This document shows, in pieces, positions 24,950 through 33,477 of a stretch of 64,000 bases of DNA; position 1 is the first letter of the stretch; each line of letters opens with the position of its first letter. Origin of the DNA: Nocardia sp. alder85J (GTDB lineage Bacteria; Actinomycetota; Actinomycetes; Mycobacteriales; Mycobacteriaceae); assembly GCF_020176955.2 (NCBI RefSeq), contig NZ_JAIUCZ020000006.1, forward strand, positions 372,001-436,000, in the 5' to 3' direction. The notes beneath the pieces were generated by a model. The model made no database searches. It was not told the origin of the DNA and saw only the letters and a program-made list of their open reading frames with translations. The position numbers and the translations under genes were made by a program.

Positions 24950-25912
24950 TCAGCTGCTGCTCGCGCTCCCCGCCCACTCGAGAACACGCTGCCACAACTG
25001 GTGACGCGTGGACGCCGAGTTGTGGCAGTGCGCTGAGCGGGGCAGCTGGAAATAGGTGACATCTCGCGAGTTCGTGAAGTTGGCCGCTTCGGCACGAGGG
25101 TCGGGCGATGTATCGCTGTCCGCGAAGGCCAAGAACACCGGGACCTCGACAGCGGCTGCGATCGGCCCGATGGTCTGCGGCATCATGACGTCGATGCCGG
25201 CCTCACGAGGGATGCGCGTGATATTGAGGCCATCGGCACGCAGCACCTCTTCGGGCACGTCGTCGGCATGATAGCGACTGCGCATCGCCTCGCGTGAGAC
25301 GAGGACATATCCACACTCCCACGTATCGCCCGCCATGGGTGCCAGCGCCGCAGCAGCTCGGTCTCGCGATACGAGGTCCGATCCCGCCAGCCCGAGAAAG
25401 GAGCTGCCGAGAAGCGCAACGCGCTCGAACGGCGCCTGAGCCGATTGCGCGGCGGCGACGATATGACCACCCAGCGAATGCCCGATGCCGACGACCCGCA
25501 GATCCGGCTGCGCCGGACCACTCCCGATCAAACTTTCGCGGACACCGGCGGCGACGAAACGCGCTGCTTGCGCCACCGCATCGGCCATGACTTCCAGGGT
25601 CACCGCGGTGGCTTCGGCGGGCCGGCCGCTCGCCCCCGTGCCGAGATTGTCGAGCATCAGCACGGCCCATCCACTCTGAACGGCACAGTCCGCGAAGCTG
25701 TAGTTCTCCAAACCCGGGACGTGGAGATCCCAGTAGTACCGGTCGTATGACCCACCGGGTACCGCGACGAGCAGGCCCAGCGGGCGGTCACCATCGGTTG
25801 ACGTGGGGCGCAGCAGCGTCGCCGCGATCCGGTGTTGTTCGCCCAGCACGCTGATGGGGATTTCGATGTCGTGCCGTGCGGTCGTCGTCCTGTCGTCGGT
25901 CGTGGTCATCAT
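24950..25912 (-). CDS. alpha/beta hydrolase
   Basis: 320 aa. Oxyanion/entry region VAVPGGSYDRYYW, nucleophile elbow GIGHSLGGHIVAA with the catalytic Ser, acid in FLAFADSDTSPDP and catalytic His in LPRSAHCHNS. It hydrolyses an ester, thioester or C-C bond. ATG ATG start; the second ATG is equally good. 35 bp after the enoyl-CoA hydratase gene in a run of beta-oxidation genes, which favours an acyl-ester or acyl-CoA substrate. Confidence 0.8.
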   Translation of the reverse strand: MMTTTDDRTTTARHDIEIPISVLGEQHRIAATLLRPTSTDGDRPLGLLVAVPGGSYDRYYWDLHVPGLENYSFADCAVQSGWAVLMLDNLGTGASGRPAEATAVTLEVMADAVAQAARFVAAGVRESLIGSGPAQPDLRVVGIGHSLGGHIVAAAQSAQAPFERVALLGSSFLGLAGSDLVSRDRAAAALAPMAGDTWECGYVLVSREAMRSRYHADDVPEEVLRADGLNITRIPREAGIDVMMPQTIGPIAAAVEVPVFLAFADSDTSPDPRAEAANFTNSRDVTYFQLPRSAHCHNSASTRHQLWQRVLEWAGSASSS

Positions 25913-25947
25913 GTCTCCTCACCGGGAAGCGTCTCGACGTGCTGCGG

Positions 25948-26745
25948 TCAGCGACCGGACCAGACGGCGGGGCGTTTCTCGGCGAACGCCGTCGCCCCCT
26001 CCTTGGCGTCCGCACTGGTGAAGACCCGTCTCATCGCTGCGGCATTGAGGTCCCAGACCTCGGCATCCCACGACGACCGGTGTGCCGTCCGGTGCAGCAG
26101 TGCCTTGGATTCCCGAACCGCCATCGGTGCATTTCCCGCGATGGCGTCGGCCAGCTCCAAGGCCACGTCGAGTGCCGTGCCCGCGGGTGCGACGCGATTG
26201 ATCAGGCCGAGTCGCTCCGCCTCGGACGCTGCGATCGGTTTTCCGGTGAACACCAGCTCTGCGGCCAGTTTCGGTGAGATCTGGGACTGCAACCGCAGAA
26301 CTCCGCCGCCCGCCGCGAACAGGCCACGAGATACCTCCGGTAGGCCGAGTTTCGCGGACTCGTCGACTACAGCGAGATCGCTTGCGAGCACCAGTTCGGT
26401 GCCACCACCCAGGGCGAATCCGTTGACCGCGGCGATCGTCGGCTTGTCGATCCAATGCCGCACATACCCCGCGAAACCCCATTCGGGGTGGTCGGGGGCA
26501 TCCAGGGGAAGTCCTGCCGCGACCGCCTTCAGATCGGCACCGGCACAGAATGCCCGCCCGGTGCCAGTGAGCACGACGACCCGGACGTCGGGATCGGTAG
26601 CAGCTTCCTCGAGCAGGGCGCCGACCGCAGCCGACAGGTCCGCGTTGACAGAATTCAGCGCTGCGGGCCGGTTCAGTCGAATGATCGCCACAGGGCCACG
26701 CCGCTCCCCGACCGCAGGCGGTTCCGGCGCGGACGCGGCGGTCAT
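25948..26745 (-). CDS. enoyl-CoA hydratase
   Basis: 265 aa crotonase. FCAGADLKAVAAGLP at the oxyanion hole, then VNGFALGGGTELVLASD with the first catalytic Glu and KLGLPEVSRGLFAAGGG with the second. Both are present, so real hydratase activity is likely, unlike the crotonases at 735 and 60992. Its start overlaps the SDR stop by 4 nt (ATGA), so hydratase and dehydrogenase of one beta-oxidation cycle are coupled. Confidence 0.9.
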   Translation of the reverse strand: MTAASAPEPPAVGERRGPVAIIRLNRPAALNSVNADLSAAVGALLEEAATDPDVRVVVLTGTGRAFCAGADLKAVAAGLPLDAPDHPEWGFAGYVRHWIDKPTIAAVNGFALGGGTELVLASDLAVVDESAKLGLPEVSRGLFAAGGGVLRLQSQISPKLAAELVFTGKPIAASEAERLGLINRVAPAGTALDVALELADAIAGNAPMAVRESKALLHRTAHRSSWDAEVWDLNAAAMRRVFTSADAKEGATAFAEKRPAVWSGR

Positions 26746-27506
26746 CGGGGGGCCATCCGCAGCGCTCCGTCGAGCCGGATCGTCTCGCCGTTCAGGTAGT
26801 CCTGGCCGATGATCGCCAGCACCAGGCCGGCGAATTCGTCGGCTGTGGCGAGCCGCTTGGGGAACGGCACCGATTCGCTGAGAGCCGCGCGGAACTCCGG
26901 TCCGACAGTGGCCAGCATCGGGGTGTCGACGATTCCGGGTGCGATCGTGTTGACCCGAATTCCGAACTGCGCCAGATCACGAGCGGCCGGAACCGTCATC
27001 GAGTGCACGCCACCCTTCGATGCCGCGTACGCGATCTGGCCGATCTGGCCTTCGAAGGCCGCCACCGACGCGGTGTTGACGATCACCCCGCGCTGACCGA
27101 GGGCGTCGACCGTCTCGGTACGGGCCATCACGTCGGCGGCCAGGCGCAGCACGTTGAACGTGCCGAGCAGGTTGATCCGCAGCACCGTCGCGAACAGGTC
27201 CAGATCGTGCGGCCCCTTGCGGCTCAGCACCCGTTGAGAGGGCCCGATTCCGGCACAGTTCACCACCACTCGTAAGGGCACGCCGGCCGCCTCGATCTCC
27301 ACGATCGCGGCGGCGACCTGATCGGGATCGGTCACGTCGGCGGCCAAGAAGGTGATCGCGGCATTGGGTTCCTCGATCTTCTCGATGGCGTTCGGCAGAT
27401 CCAGGCCGAACACGGTGGCGCCGGCGCGAGCCAGCGCTGCGGCTGTCTCCGCTCCGAGACCCGAGGCCGCGCCGGTGACCAGCGCGGCTGTTCCATTGAC
27501 ATCCAT
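26742..27506 (-). CDS. SDR, 3-hydroxyacyl-CoA dehydrogenase type-2 (HSD10)-like
   Basis: 254 aa. ALVTGAASGLGAETAAALA, VVNCAGIGPSQRVLSR, NTASVAAFEGQIGQIAYAAS then K, and APGIVDTPML match the HSD17B10/type-2 3-hydroxyacyl-CoA dehydrogenase pattern, which oxidises 3-hydroxyacyl-CoAs and also some steroids. Flanked by thiolase upstream and hydratase downstream, so it probably makes the 3-ketoacyl-CoA for the thiolase. Confidence 0.88.
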   Translation of the reverse strand: MDVNGTAALVTGAASGLGAETAAALARAGATVFGLDLPNAIEKIEEPNAAITFLAADVTDPDQVAAAIVEIEAAGVPLRVVVNCAGIGPSQRVLSRKGPHDLDLFATVLRINLLGTFNVLRLAADVMARTETVDALGQRGVIVNTASVAAFEGQIGQIAYAASKGGVHSMTVPAARDLAQFGIRVNTIAPGIVDTPMLATVGPEFRAALSESVPFPKRLATADEFAGLVLAIIGQDYLNGETIRLDGALRMAPR

Positions 27507-27544
27507 GTGTTGCCTTCAGCTCCTTGTTTCGATGAGTCGATCAG

Positions 27545-28732
27545 TCAGTCGCGGACGCGAATCACCAGCGCGCCGGCGGTGTCCCCGGCAGCACAGCCGG
27601 TGAACAGGCCGGTGCCGCCCCCGCGGCGGGTCAGTTCGGTGACCAGTTCGGCGATCGCGCGAATCCCGGTCGGAGCTTGCGGATGTCCCCAGATCAGACT
27701 GCACCCGTATGCGTTCATCCTGGACAGATTCCAACCGGTCTGCCGGGCGAACAAAACGTCGTTGACCGCGAACGGATTGTGTGTGGTCACCGCATCCACC
27801 TGGTCGAGGCCCAGGCCCGCGTCGGCCAGAGCAGCCATTGCGGCCGGCACAGGAGCCTCCGGCATATGGCTCGCGGCGACCCGCGCGAATCCGGTGGCCA
27901 GAATCTCGATGACACCGGACCCCGACAGTTCTCGTGCCCGCTGGGTCGTCGTCACGATCGCGCCGGCCGTTCCGTCGGCGGGATGGGTCTGGGTAGCACC
28001 GGTATGCACGGCGCCGACGCCGGCCGTCGGCAATTTGGCGATTCGATCGCGGTCGATCGGGCGGATCCCGTCGTCTTCGCTCACGGTGACGGACTTCTTG
28101 CCACCTCCCACCACGACGTCCACCAGATACTCACGCTGGAATGCGCGGTCATCGGCGAGAGCTCGCTGGTACTGCTCGTACCGCAGTGCCGCGATATCGT
28201 CGAGTTCGGTCCGCTCCACACCCTGCTCGGCCGCGACGATTTCCGCCGCGTCCAGCATGGATGTGCAGGCCCATGGATCCCGGGCGAAGTTGTCCTGCAC
28301 GACATTCTCGATGGTCGGTGACCCGCCGGTAGCCCTCGTCGACGGATACACCAGGTTGGGGCCGTTGCTCGTCCGGTCCGTGGTGACCACCAGCTTCACC
28401 CCGTTGCCCGCGCACTGTACCGAGGTCGCGGCAGCATGGAGTGCGGCGACGCCGGTCGCGCAGGCCTGACTGACCATCGGGCCGGTCACTCCCTGCATGC
28501 CGAGACGCGCCGCGAGCGTCGGCGGGGCGAAGAACGAGCCCTGCTGCGGAATGGTGATCCCGAGTACCAATTCGTCGATGATGTCGAGCTCGATCGATCG
28601 GCCGGCCAAGGCACGGTCGGTCACGGCTTCGGCGAGATCGATGCTCGATACGTCGGCCAGGGCACCTTGCCAGCGGACGAAGGGCGAGGACCAGACCGCG
28701 CCGATCGGAACGGCGACATTGTCGTATTTCAT
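27545..28732 (-). CDS. thiolase family protein (acetyl-CoA C-acyltransferase)
   Basis: 395 aa. Nucleophilic Cys in VSQACATGVAALHAAA, and the C-terminal elements WGHPQAPTGIRA (HP) and FTGCAAGDTAGALV (second Cys) are in place. The usual NEAF loop reads THNPFAVND, a variation seen in some thiolases of degradation clusters. It cleaves 3-ketoacyl-CoA to acetyl- or propionyl-CoA and a shortened acyl-CoA. ATG at 28732 begins the recognisable domain; a longer start at 28774 is unlikely. Confidence 0.88.
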   Translation of the reverse strand: MKYDNVAVPIGAVWSSPFVRWQGALADVSSIDLAEAVTDRALAGRSIELDIIDELVLGITIPQQGSFFAPPTLAARLGMQGVTGPMVSQACATGVAALHAAATSVQCAGNGVKLVVTTDRTSNGPNLVYPSTRATGGSPTIENVVQDNFARDPWACTSMLDAAEIVAAEQGVERTELDDIAALRYEQYQRALADDRAFQREYLVDVVVGGGKKSVTVSEDDGIRPIDRDRIAKLPTAGVGAVHTGATQTHPADGTAGAIVTTTQRARELSGSGVIEILATGFARVAASHMPEAPVPAAMAALADAGLGLDQVDAVTTHNPFAVNDVLFARQTGWNLSRMNAYGCSLIWGHPQAPTGIRAIAELVTELTRRGGGTGLFTGCAAGDTAGALVIRVRD

Positions 28733-28891
28733 CGCAGTTCCCTCACAGCCGAATTCGCCGACCCGGCTTCGCACCGGCGAAGCGGCATCGAGCCACCATT
28801 GACAGCACTCACGTCCAATCGTCCTTTCATTCGCTCAGAATCGGGACGGCCGACGTCGGCCGTACCGGCAGTTGCGTCCGCGACGCGGGCC

Positions 28892-30292
28892 TCACAGCTG
28901 TACCGCCTTCACCTGAAGCATCCGGTCGATGCCGTAATCACCCATCTCCCGCCCCAGACCGGACTGCTTGTAACCGCCGAACGGCGCGCGCGGATTGAAT
29001 GGCGCGGCGTTGACATGAACCTGCCCGGTCCGGATGCGCGCGGCCCAGTCCAGGGCGCGGTCGTCATCGCCCACCCACAGCGCACCGCTGAGGCCGTAGA
29101 TCGAGTTGTTCGCCAATTCGATGGCATGGTCATCGGACTCGGCCGCGAGTATCGAGAGCACGGGTCCGAAGATCTCGTCCTGCGCCAGCCGGGAGTCGGG
29201 TTCGACCTCGCTGTAGACCGTCGGAGTGACGTAATAGCCGGTCCGGGGAAGCTCGAGCGGCGCACTGACAACCCGTGCCGTCGCCTGCTCCAGATAGCTC
29301 TCCACCGCAAAGCGGCGACCCGCGGAGATCAGCGGGCCGAGCCGTTCACCCGGCACGTACTCCGCGGCCGCGGCGGCGGCCAATTTCTCGACCTGGCCCA
29401 GTCGCGCTCGGGGCACGATGAGCCGCGAGAGAGCACTACAGGTCTGACCGCCGTTCAGAAAGCAGTTGGCCACCGTCGCCTGCACCGCGCGAGCCAGAAG
29501 TTCGTCGGAAACGTCGGACAACACCACACTCGCCGACTTGCCGCTGAGTTCCAGCGTCACGCCCTTCACCGTCTCCGCCGCCGCGGCGGCGACCCGGCGG
29601 CCGACAGCGGTGGATCCGGTGAACGAGACGTGATCCACCAGTTCGTGCCGGACCAGGCATTCGCCCACGTCACGTCCGCCGCCGGTCACCACATTGAAGA
29701 CACCCGGTGGAAATCCGGCCGCCTCGACCGCGCGTGCGAATTCGAAGGCGGTCAGGGGGGTCAACGTGGCCGGCTTGAGTACGACCGTGCATCCGGCGGC
29801 GAGGGCCGGCACCACCTTCGCCACGATCTGATAGAGCGGCAGATTCCAGGGCATGATGGCAGCTACGACTCCGACAGGTTCCCGCAGGATGACCGAATCT
29901 CCCTGCCGCCCACGGAAAGCGAAACCCGCCAGGGCGTCCACCGTACTGGCGATGACCCTCAGTGGCAGATCGACGTGCAACTTCCGCGCGAGGTATGGGG
30001 GTGAACCCTGTTCCCGGGTGATCAGCGCGGCGAAGCGGTACGCACGGCCGGTCACAGCGTCGTACAGTCGTCGGAGGGCATCGATCCGGGCGGCGACCGG
30101 GGTCGATGCCCAGCTGTCGAATGCTCCACGAGCGGCAGCGACCGCTCGGTCGATTTCCGCATCGGCCGCCTGCGTCACGACACCGGTCGTCTGCTCCGTC
30201 GCTGGGTTCTCGACCGCACATTCGCCGCCGCTCCCGGCGATCCAGTCGCCGCCGATGTAGAGCGCCGGCTCACGGATCAACGCGCTCACCAT
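28892..30292 (-). CDS. aldehyde dehydrogenase family protein
   Basis: 466 aa. IMPWNLPLYQIVAKVVPAL, FTGSTAVGRRVA, Glu in VTLELSGKSAS and catalytic Cys in FLNGGQTCSALSR, with IRTGQVHVNAAPFNPRAPFG near the end. Complete active site. ATG at 30292 has GAGGAGGTCG upstream. First gene of the minus-strand run with thiolase, SDR and ECH; 159 bp separate it from the thiolase. The divergent GntR gene lies 289 bp away. Confidence 0.88.
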   Translation of the reverse strand: MVSALIREPALYIGGDWIAGSGGECAVENPATEQTTGVVTQAADAEIDRAVAAARGAFDSWASTPVAARIDALRRLYDAVTGRAYRFAALITREQGSPPYLARKLHVDLPLRVIASTVDALAGFAFRGRQGDSVILREPVGVVAAIMPWNLPLYQIVAKVVPALAAGCTVVLKPATLTPLTAFEFARAVEAAGFPPGVFNVVTGGGRDVGECLVRHELVDHVSFTGSTAVGRRVAAAAAETVKGVTLELSGKSASVVLSDVSDELLARAVQATVANCFLNGGQTCSALSRLIVPRARLGQVEKLAAAAAAEYVPGERLGPLISAGRRFAVESYLEQATARVVSAPLELPRTGYYVTPTVYSEVEPDSRLAQDEIFGPVLSILAAESDDHAIELANNSIYGLSGALWVGDDDRALDWAARIRTGQVHVNAAPFNPRAPFGGYKQSGLGREMGDYGIDRMLQVKAVQL

Positions 30293-30569
30293 CGCTCGAC
30301 CTCCTCGTTGTCGGACCGGAACGGGCACGATCGGGAGGACGTTCGCTTACGCGTTTCGAAGCCGACGCTACGGCTGGGAAGTTGTCGTCACCACCCGGAT
30401 CTGTCGGCGAGCCCTGTGCCTCCCCCGGCAAAATTCCAGGTGGGGGCCAGTGGACAATCCCGACCACCGAACCTTATTAATGTTAGTTCGTAGCGTATGG
30501 GCGCCCGAATCCAGAGTCAACAGGCCCTTCGAAATAGGATCCTGGGTACACCATCCTGGCCACAGCCCT

Positions 30570-30581
30570 TATACTCGGCGT
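30570..30581 (+). promoter_or_regulatory. -10 element TATACT directly before the GntR start codon
   Basis: TATACT at 30570-30575 puts the expected transcription start on or next to the ATG at 30582, and no Shine-Dalgarno sequence is visible. A leaderless mRNA is therefore likely. A motif-like ATCCTGGGTAC (30539-30549) precedes it and an exact ATCCTGTATCC follows at 30589. Confidence 0.45.
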
Positions 30582-31316
30582 ATGGAGGATCCTGTATCCG
30601 CAGTCAAACCTGTCGGGCGCGCACGATTGGTGGACACTGTCGTCGACCATCTGCGCACTCTGATCCTGTGCGGCGACCTTCCACCGGGCCAGACCTTGCT
30701 GCAGATCGAACTTTCGCAACGGCTCGGCGTGAGCCGTACTCCGCTTCGCGAAGCATTCCGAATCCTCGAGCACGAGGGCCTCGTCCGCGTATCGAACGGC
30801 AACAAGACCCTGGAAGTCGTCGATCTGTCGGTCAAGGACATGCTTGAGCTGTACGAAATCCGCGAAGTGGTCGATGGTCTGGCTGCACGCCTCGCCGCAA
30901 AACATCGAGACGAGAGCAGGTTCGACGAGTTGGCGTCGATCCTCCGCGAGATGAACCTGGCGGATATGGCCAATGACGTGCCTCGGCGAACGACGCTGCA
31001 CGCCGATTTCCACGCCGCTATCGCGGAGCTGTCGGGTAACAAGCACGTCATCGCACAGGTGCCGATGATTCGACTGACAGCTCAGATGTTGTCGCACAAG
31101 ATGCGCACGATGCGGATCGAGTTGCCCACCGTTCGCGCAGAGCTGATCGAACAAGGGGAACAGGACCACCGGGAAATTCTGGAAGCCTTGCGATCCGGCG
31201 ACGAACGCCGGGCCGAGAACGCGGCACGCCGGCATATTCGAAAGACCATGCGTTCCGAGTTGCTCAAGCCTGATCGGCATGTCGAGTACTCGATGCCGGA
31301 GGAAGCGGCGGGGTAA
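30582..31316 (+). CDS. GntR family transcriptional regulator, FCD (FadR) subfamily
   Basis: 244 aa. N-terminal winged helix: LVDTVVDHLRTLILCGDLPP, LSQRLGVSRTPLREAFRILE and EGLVRVSNGNKTLEVVDLS. The C-terminal helical FCD domain binds a small acid through a metal: ELYEIREVVDGLAARLA, HADFHAAIAELSGNKHV and the closing QDHREILEALRSGDERRAEN. FCD regulators usually repress catabolic genes until an organic acid or acyl-CoA binds. An exact copy of ATCCTGNATCC covers codons 3-6 of this gene, suggesting autoregulation, and the other copies mark candidate target operons. A terminator hairpin spans its stop. Confidence 0.9.
   Translation: MEDPVSAVKPVGRARLVDTVVDHLRTLILCGDLPPGQTLLQIELSQRLGVSRTPLREAFRILEHEGLVRVSNGNKTLEVVDLSVKDMLELYEIREVVDGLAARLAAKHRDESRFDELASILREMNLADMANDVPRRTTLHADFHAAIAELSGNKHVIAQVPMIRLTAQMLSHKMRTMRIELPTVRAELIEQGEQDHREILEALRSGDERRAENAARRHIRKTMRSELLKPDRHVEYSMPEEAAG
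30589..30599 (+). promoter_or_regulatory. exact ATCCTGNATCC site on the first codons of the GntR gene
   Basis: ATCCTGTATCC encodes part of MEDPVSA. A regulator bound here would block transcription of a leaderless message directly, fitting autorepression. Confidence 0.55.
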
Positions 31317-31336
31317 CACTCCGCCGCTTCCTCCGG
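31296..31336. terminator. perfect 16-bp-stem hairpin, bidirectional
   Basis: CCGGAGGAAGCGGCGG, 9-nt loop containing the GntR stop codon, CCGCCGCTTCCTCCGG. It lies between the GntR gene and the 3' end of the convergent CMD gene at 31347. Confidence 0.8.
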
Positions 31337-31346
31337 GGAGCGCTGG

Positions 31347-31889
31347 TCACATACCGGCGTCGTCATCCGGCACGATGTCCAGCGTGGTCGTGGTAGAAGC
31401 GACCATCTGATAGAACGCGATCGTCAAGATCAGCTCGAGGGCTTGTTCCGCTCCGAATCTCCGCTGGATTCCGTCGACGATTTCGGCCGTCGCTTCCTGC
31501 CCGAGCATCGATTCCGCGAGCTCCAGAACCAGACGCTGATCGGTGTCGAACAGTTCGGACGTCGCCCATTGTGGTACCGCTTCGACCTGCTCGGCGGACA
31601 ATCCCTCTTCGAGCGCCATACGTGTATGCGCGGACAGACAGTAGGGTGCCTTCAGCCGGTGTCCCACGACGAGGATCGCCAATTCTCTCAGTCCTCGCGA
31701 CGATTGGCAGTCATGGCGTAAGGACCATGCGAAATCGAGCCAGCTCGAGAGCATCGGGGGTGAGTTCCCCAATACGCCATACAGCAACGGCAACTGCCCT
31801 TCGGCCCGCAGCGAGAAGGCGCCGTCCCGAAATCGAGAAGTCACCTTCGGATACAGGTCGTTCGCCGCGACCGGGTCCAGTCTGGCCAC
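31347..31889 (-). CDS. carboxymuconolactone decarboxylase (CMD/AhpD-like) family protein
   Basis: 180 aa, all-helical AhpD-like fold: LRELAILVVGHRLKAPYCLS followed by AHTRMALEEGLSAEQVEAV. AhpD peroxidase uses a CxxC; here only one Cys is visible (YCLSAH), so thiol peroxidase chemistry is uncertain and lactone decarboxylase or unknown activity remains possible. Last gene of the unit AtuA, acyl-CoA dehydrogenase, ligase, aldehyde dehydrogenase, CMD; 48 bp downstream of the aldehyde dehydrogenase gene. Confidence 0.8.
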   Translation of the reverse strand: MARLDPVAANDLYPKVTSRFRDGAFSLRAEGQLPLLYGVLGNSPPMLSSWLDFAWSLRHDCQSSRGLRELAILVVGHRLKAPYCLSAHTRMALEEGLSAEQVEAVPQWATSELFDTDQRLVLELAESMLGQEATAEIVDGIQRRFGAEQALELILTIAFYQMVASTTTTLDIVPDDDAGM

Positions 31890-31937
31890 AACAGCCTTCC
31901 TTCGTCTGTCAGTTGATCACAACCACCGCACCGACCC

Positions 31938-33422
31938 TCATCGGATCGAGGCGACAGAGGGCACACCGCTCAATTCGAGCTCGCGCGCCATTTCCTCCGA
32001 AATGAGAATCGCCTTCGGCGACAAGAATTCCAGAAATCCTTCGGGACCATGCTCCTGTCCGATTCCCGAAGATTTGACTCCACCGCACGGAGCACAGGAC
32101 CGCGCACCGTGCAAATTTACCCCCGTAGTCCCGGTCTCCACCCGGAGTGCGATGTCCAGTCCCCGCCGCTCATCTTTGGTGAAGACCGCACCGGACAAAC
32201 CGTATTCGGAGTCGTTCGCGATCGCCACCGCTTCGTCGACGCTGTCGTACGGAATTACCGCGACCACCGGTCCGAAGATTTCCTCACGAACGAACGTCAT
32301 GTCGTTCGTGGCATCCGCGATCACCGTCGGTTCGTAGAAATAGCCCTTCGTCAGGCCCTCGGGTCGCCGACCGCCGCACACTACCCGCGCCCCCTCCGCA
32401 ACGGCAATGTCCACATACGACTGGACGCGATCGCGCTGAGCCGCACTGATCAGCGCGGGCATGTTGGTGCCCGGTTCCGCCGGGTCCCCCGGCACGACCG
32501 ATTTCGCGGTTCGCACCAGGGCCTCGACGACCTCGTCGTAGCGCCGACGCGGCGCGAGCACCCGGGTGAGCGCGCGGCAATATTGGCCGGCACTGGTGAA
32601 AGCCGATCCGATCACTCGGGCAGCCAGATCGAGGTCGGCGTCCTCGAGGACGATCCCGGCCGACTTTCCACCGAGTTCCATCGAGATCCGCTTCAACCGC
32701 TCGCCTGCGGCCGCGGCGATCTTCCGCCCGACCGCGGTACTGCCGGTGAACGACACCATGTCCACCGTGGAGTGCGATACCAACATGGCACCCGCCTCGG
32801 CTCCACCGGTGATCAGATTGAACATCCCGGGTGGCAACCCCGCTGCCGCGAGCGCGTCAGCCAGGACGAACGCACCCAACGGTGCGAGCTCCGAAGGTTT
32901 GAGTACCACCGGACACCCCGCGAGCAGCGCCGGGGCTGTCTTGAGGATCGCGATGGTCAGCGGTCCGTTGAAGGGAACCAACGCCGCGACCACACCGATC
33001 GGCTCCTCGGCGACCAGCACGGCGCCCGCGCTGTCCCGGCGCACCTGACGCTGCGGAATCGACCTCGCACAGTCGATCGCGGTTCGGATCATCCTGGCTG
33101 CTGTCGGTACCAGCGCTTTCCGGGCATTCTCCAGCGGCGTGCCCATATCGGCCGACAGAACCGGGGCGATCTCAGACGCCCCGGCCTCGATATACGCCGC
33201 CGCCGCTTCCAGCACTGCCGCCCGGGCCTCGAAGTCCATCGCCGCCCACGGCCCGGTCCGGGCGGCACCGGCCGCCCGGACAGCAGCGGCCACATCATCC
33301 GCGCCGGCCGCCGGGACGGTGCCTATGACCTGCTCGGTCGAGGGTGAGAGAATTTCGATCACTGCATCGGACACCGGGGGCACCCATTCGCCACCGATGA
33401 AGAACTCGTGCCGTCCGTACAC
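31938..33422 (-). CDS. aldehyde dehydrogenase family protein
   Basis: 494 aa. VALVPFNGPLTIAILKTAPA replaces the usual PWNFP, as in some long-chain or terpenal dehydrogenases. FTGSTAVGRKIA, Glu in ISMELGGKSAG and catalytic Cys in SAGQYCRALTR are present. GTG at 33422 chosen for GGAGG five bases upstream; the frame is open further. 55 bp after the acyl-CoA ligase gene. Confidence 0.88.
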   Translation of the reverse strand: MYGRHEFFIGGEWVPPVSDAVIEILSPSTEQVIGTVPAAGADDVAAAVRAAGAARTGPWAAMDFEARAAVLEAAAAYIEAGASEIAPVLSADMGTPLENARKALVPTAARMIRTAIDCARSIPQRQVRRDSAGAVLVAEEPIGVVAALVPFNGPLTIAILKTAPALLAGCPVVLKPSELAPLGAFVLADALAAAGLPPGMFNLITGGAEAGAMLVSHSTVDMVSFTGSTAVGRKIAAAAGERLKRISMELGGKSAGIVLEDADLDLAARVIGSAFTSAGQYCRALTRVLAPRRRYDEVVEALVRTAKSVVPGDPAEPGTNMPALISAAQRDRVQSYVDIAVAEGARVVCGGRRPEGLTKGYFYEPTVIADATNDMTFVREEIFGPVVAVIPYDSVDEAVAIANDSEYGLSGAVFTKDERRGLDIALRVETGTTGVNLHGARSCAPCGGVKSSGIGQEHGPEGFLEFLSPKAILISEEMARELELSGVPSVASIR

Positions 33423-33477
33423 GTCTACCTCCAAATTCCGGGTTCGAACCACAGCCGGGACGATCCGGGCCACCTGG

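Noticed and set aside
30470..30495. Further TetR-type half-site (ATTAATGTTAGT) upstream of the GntR gene
   Set aside because: Only one arm resembles the palindromes; no symmetric partner, so it was not listed as a site.
23130..31295. Composite transposon or CRISPR structure
   Set aside because: Only one insertion sequence copy is present in the window and no direct repeat array was seen.
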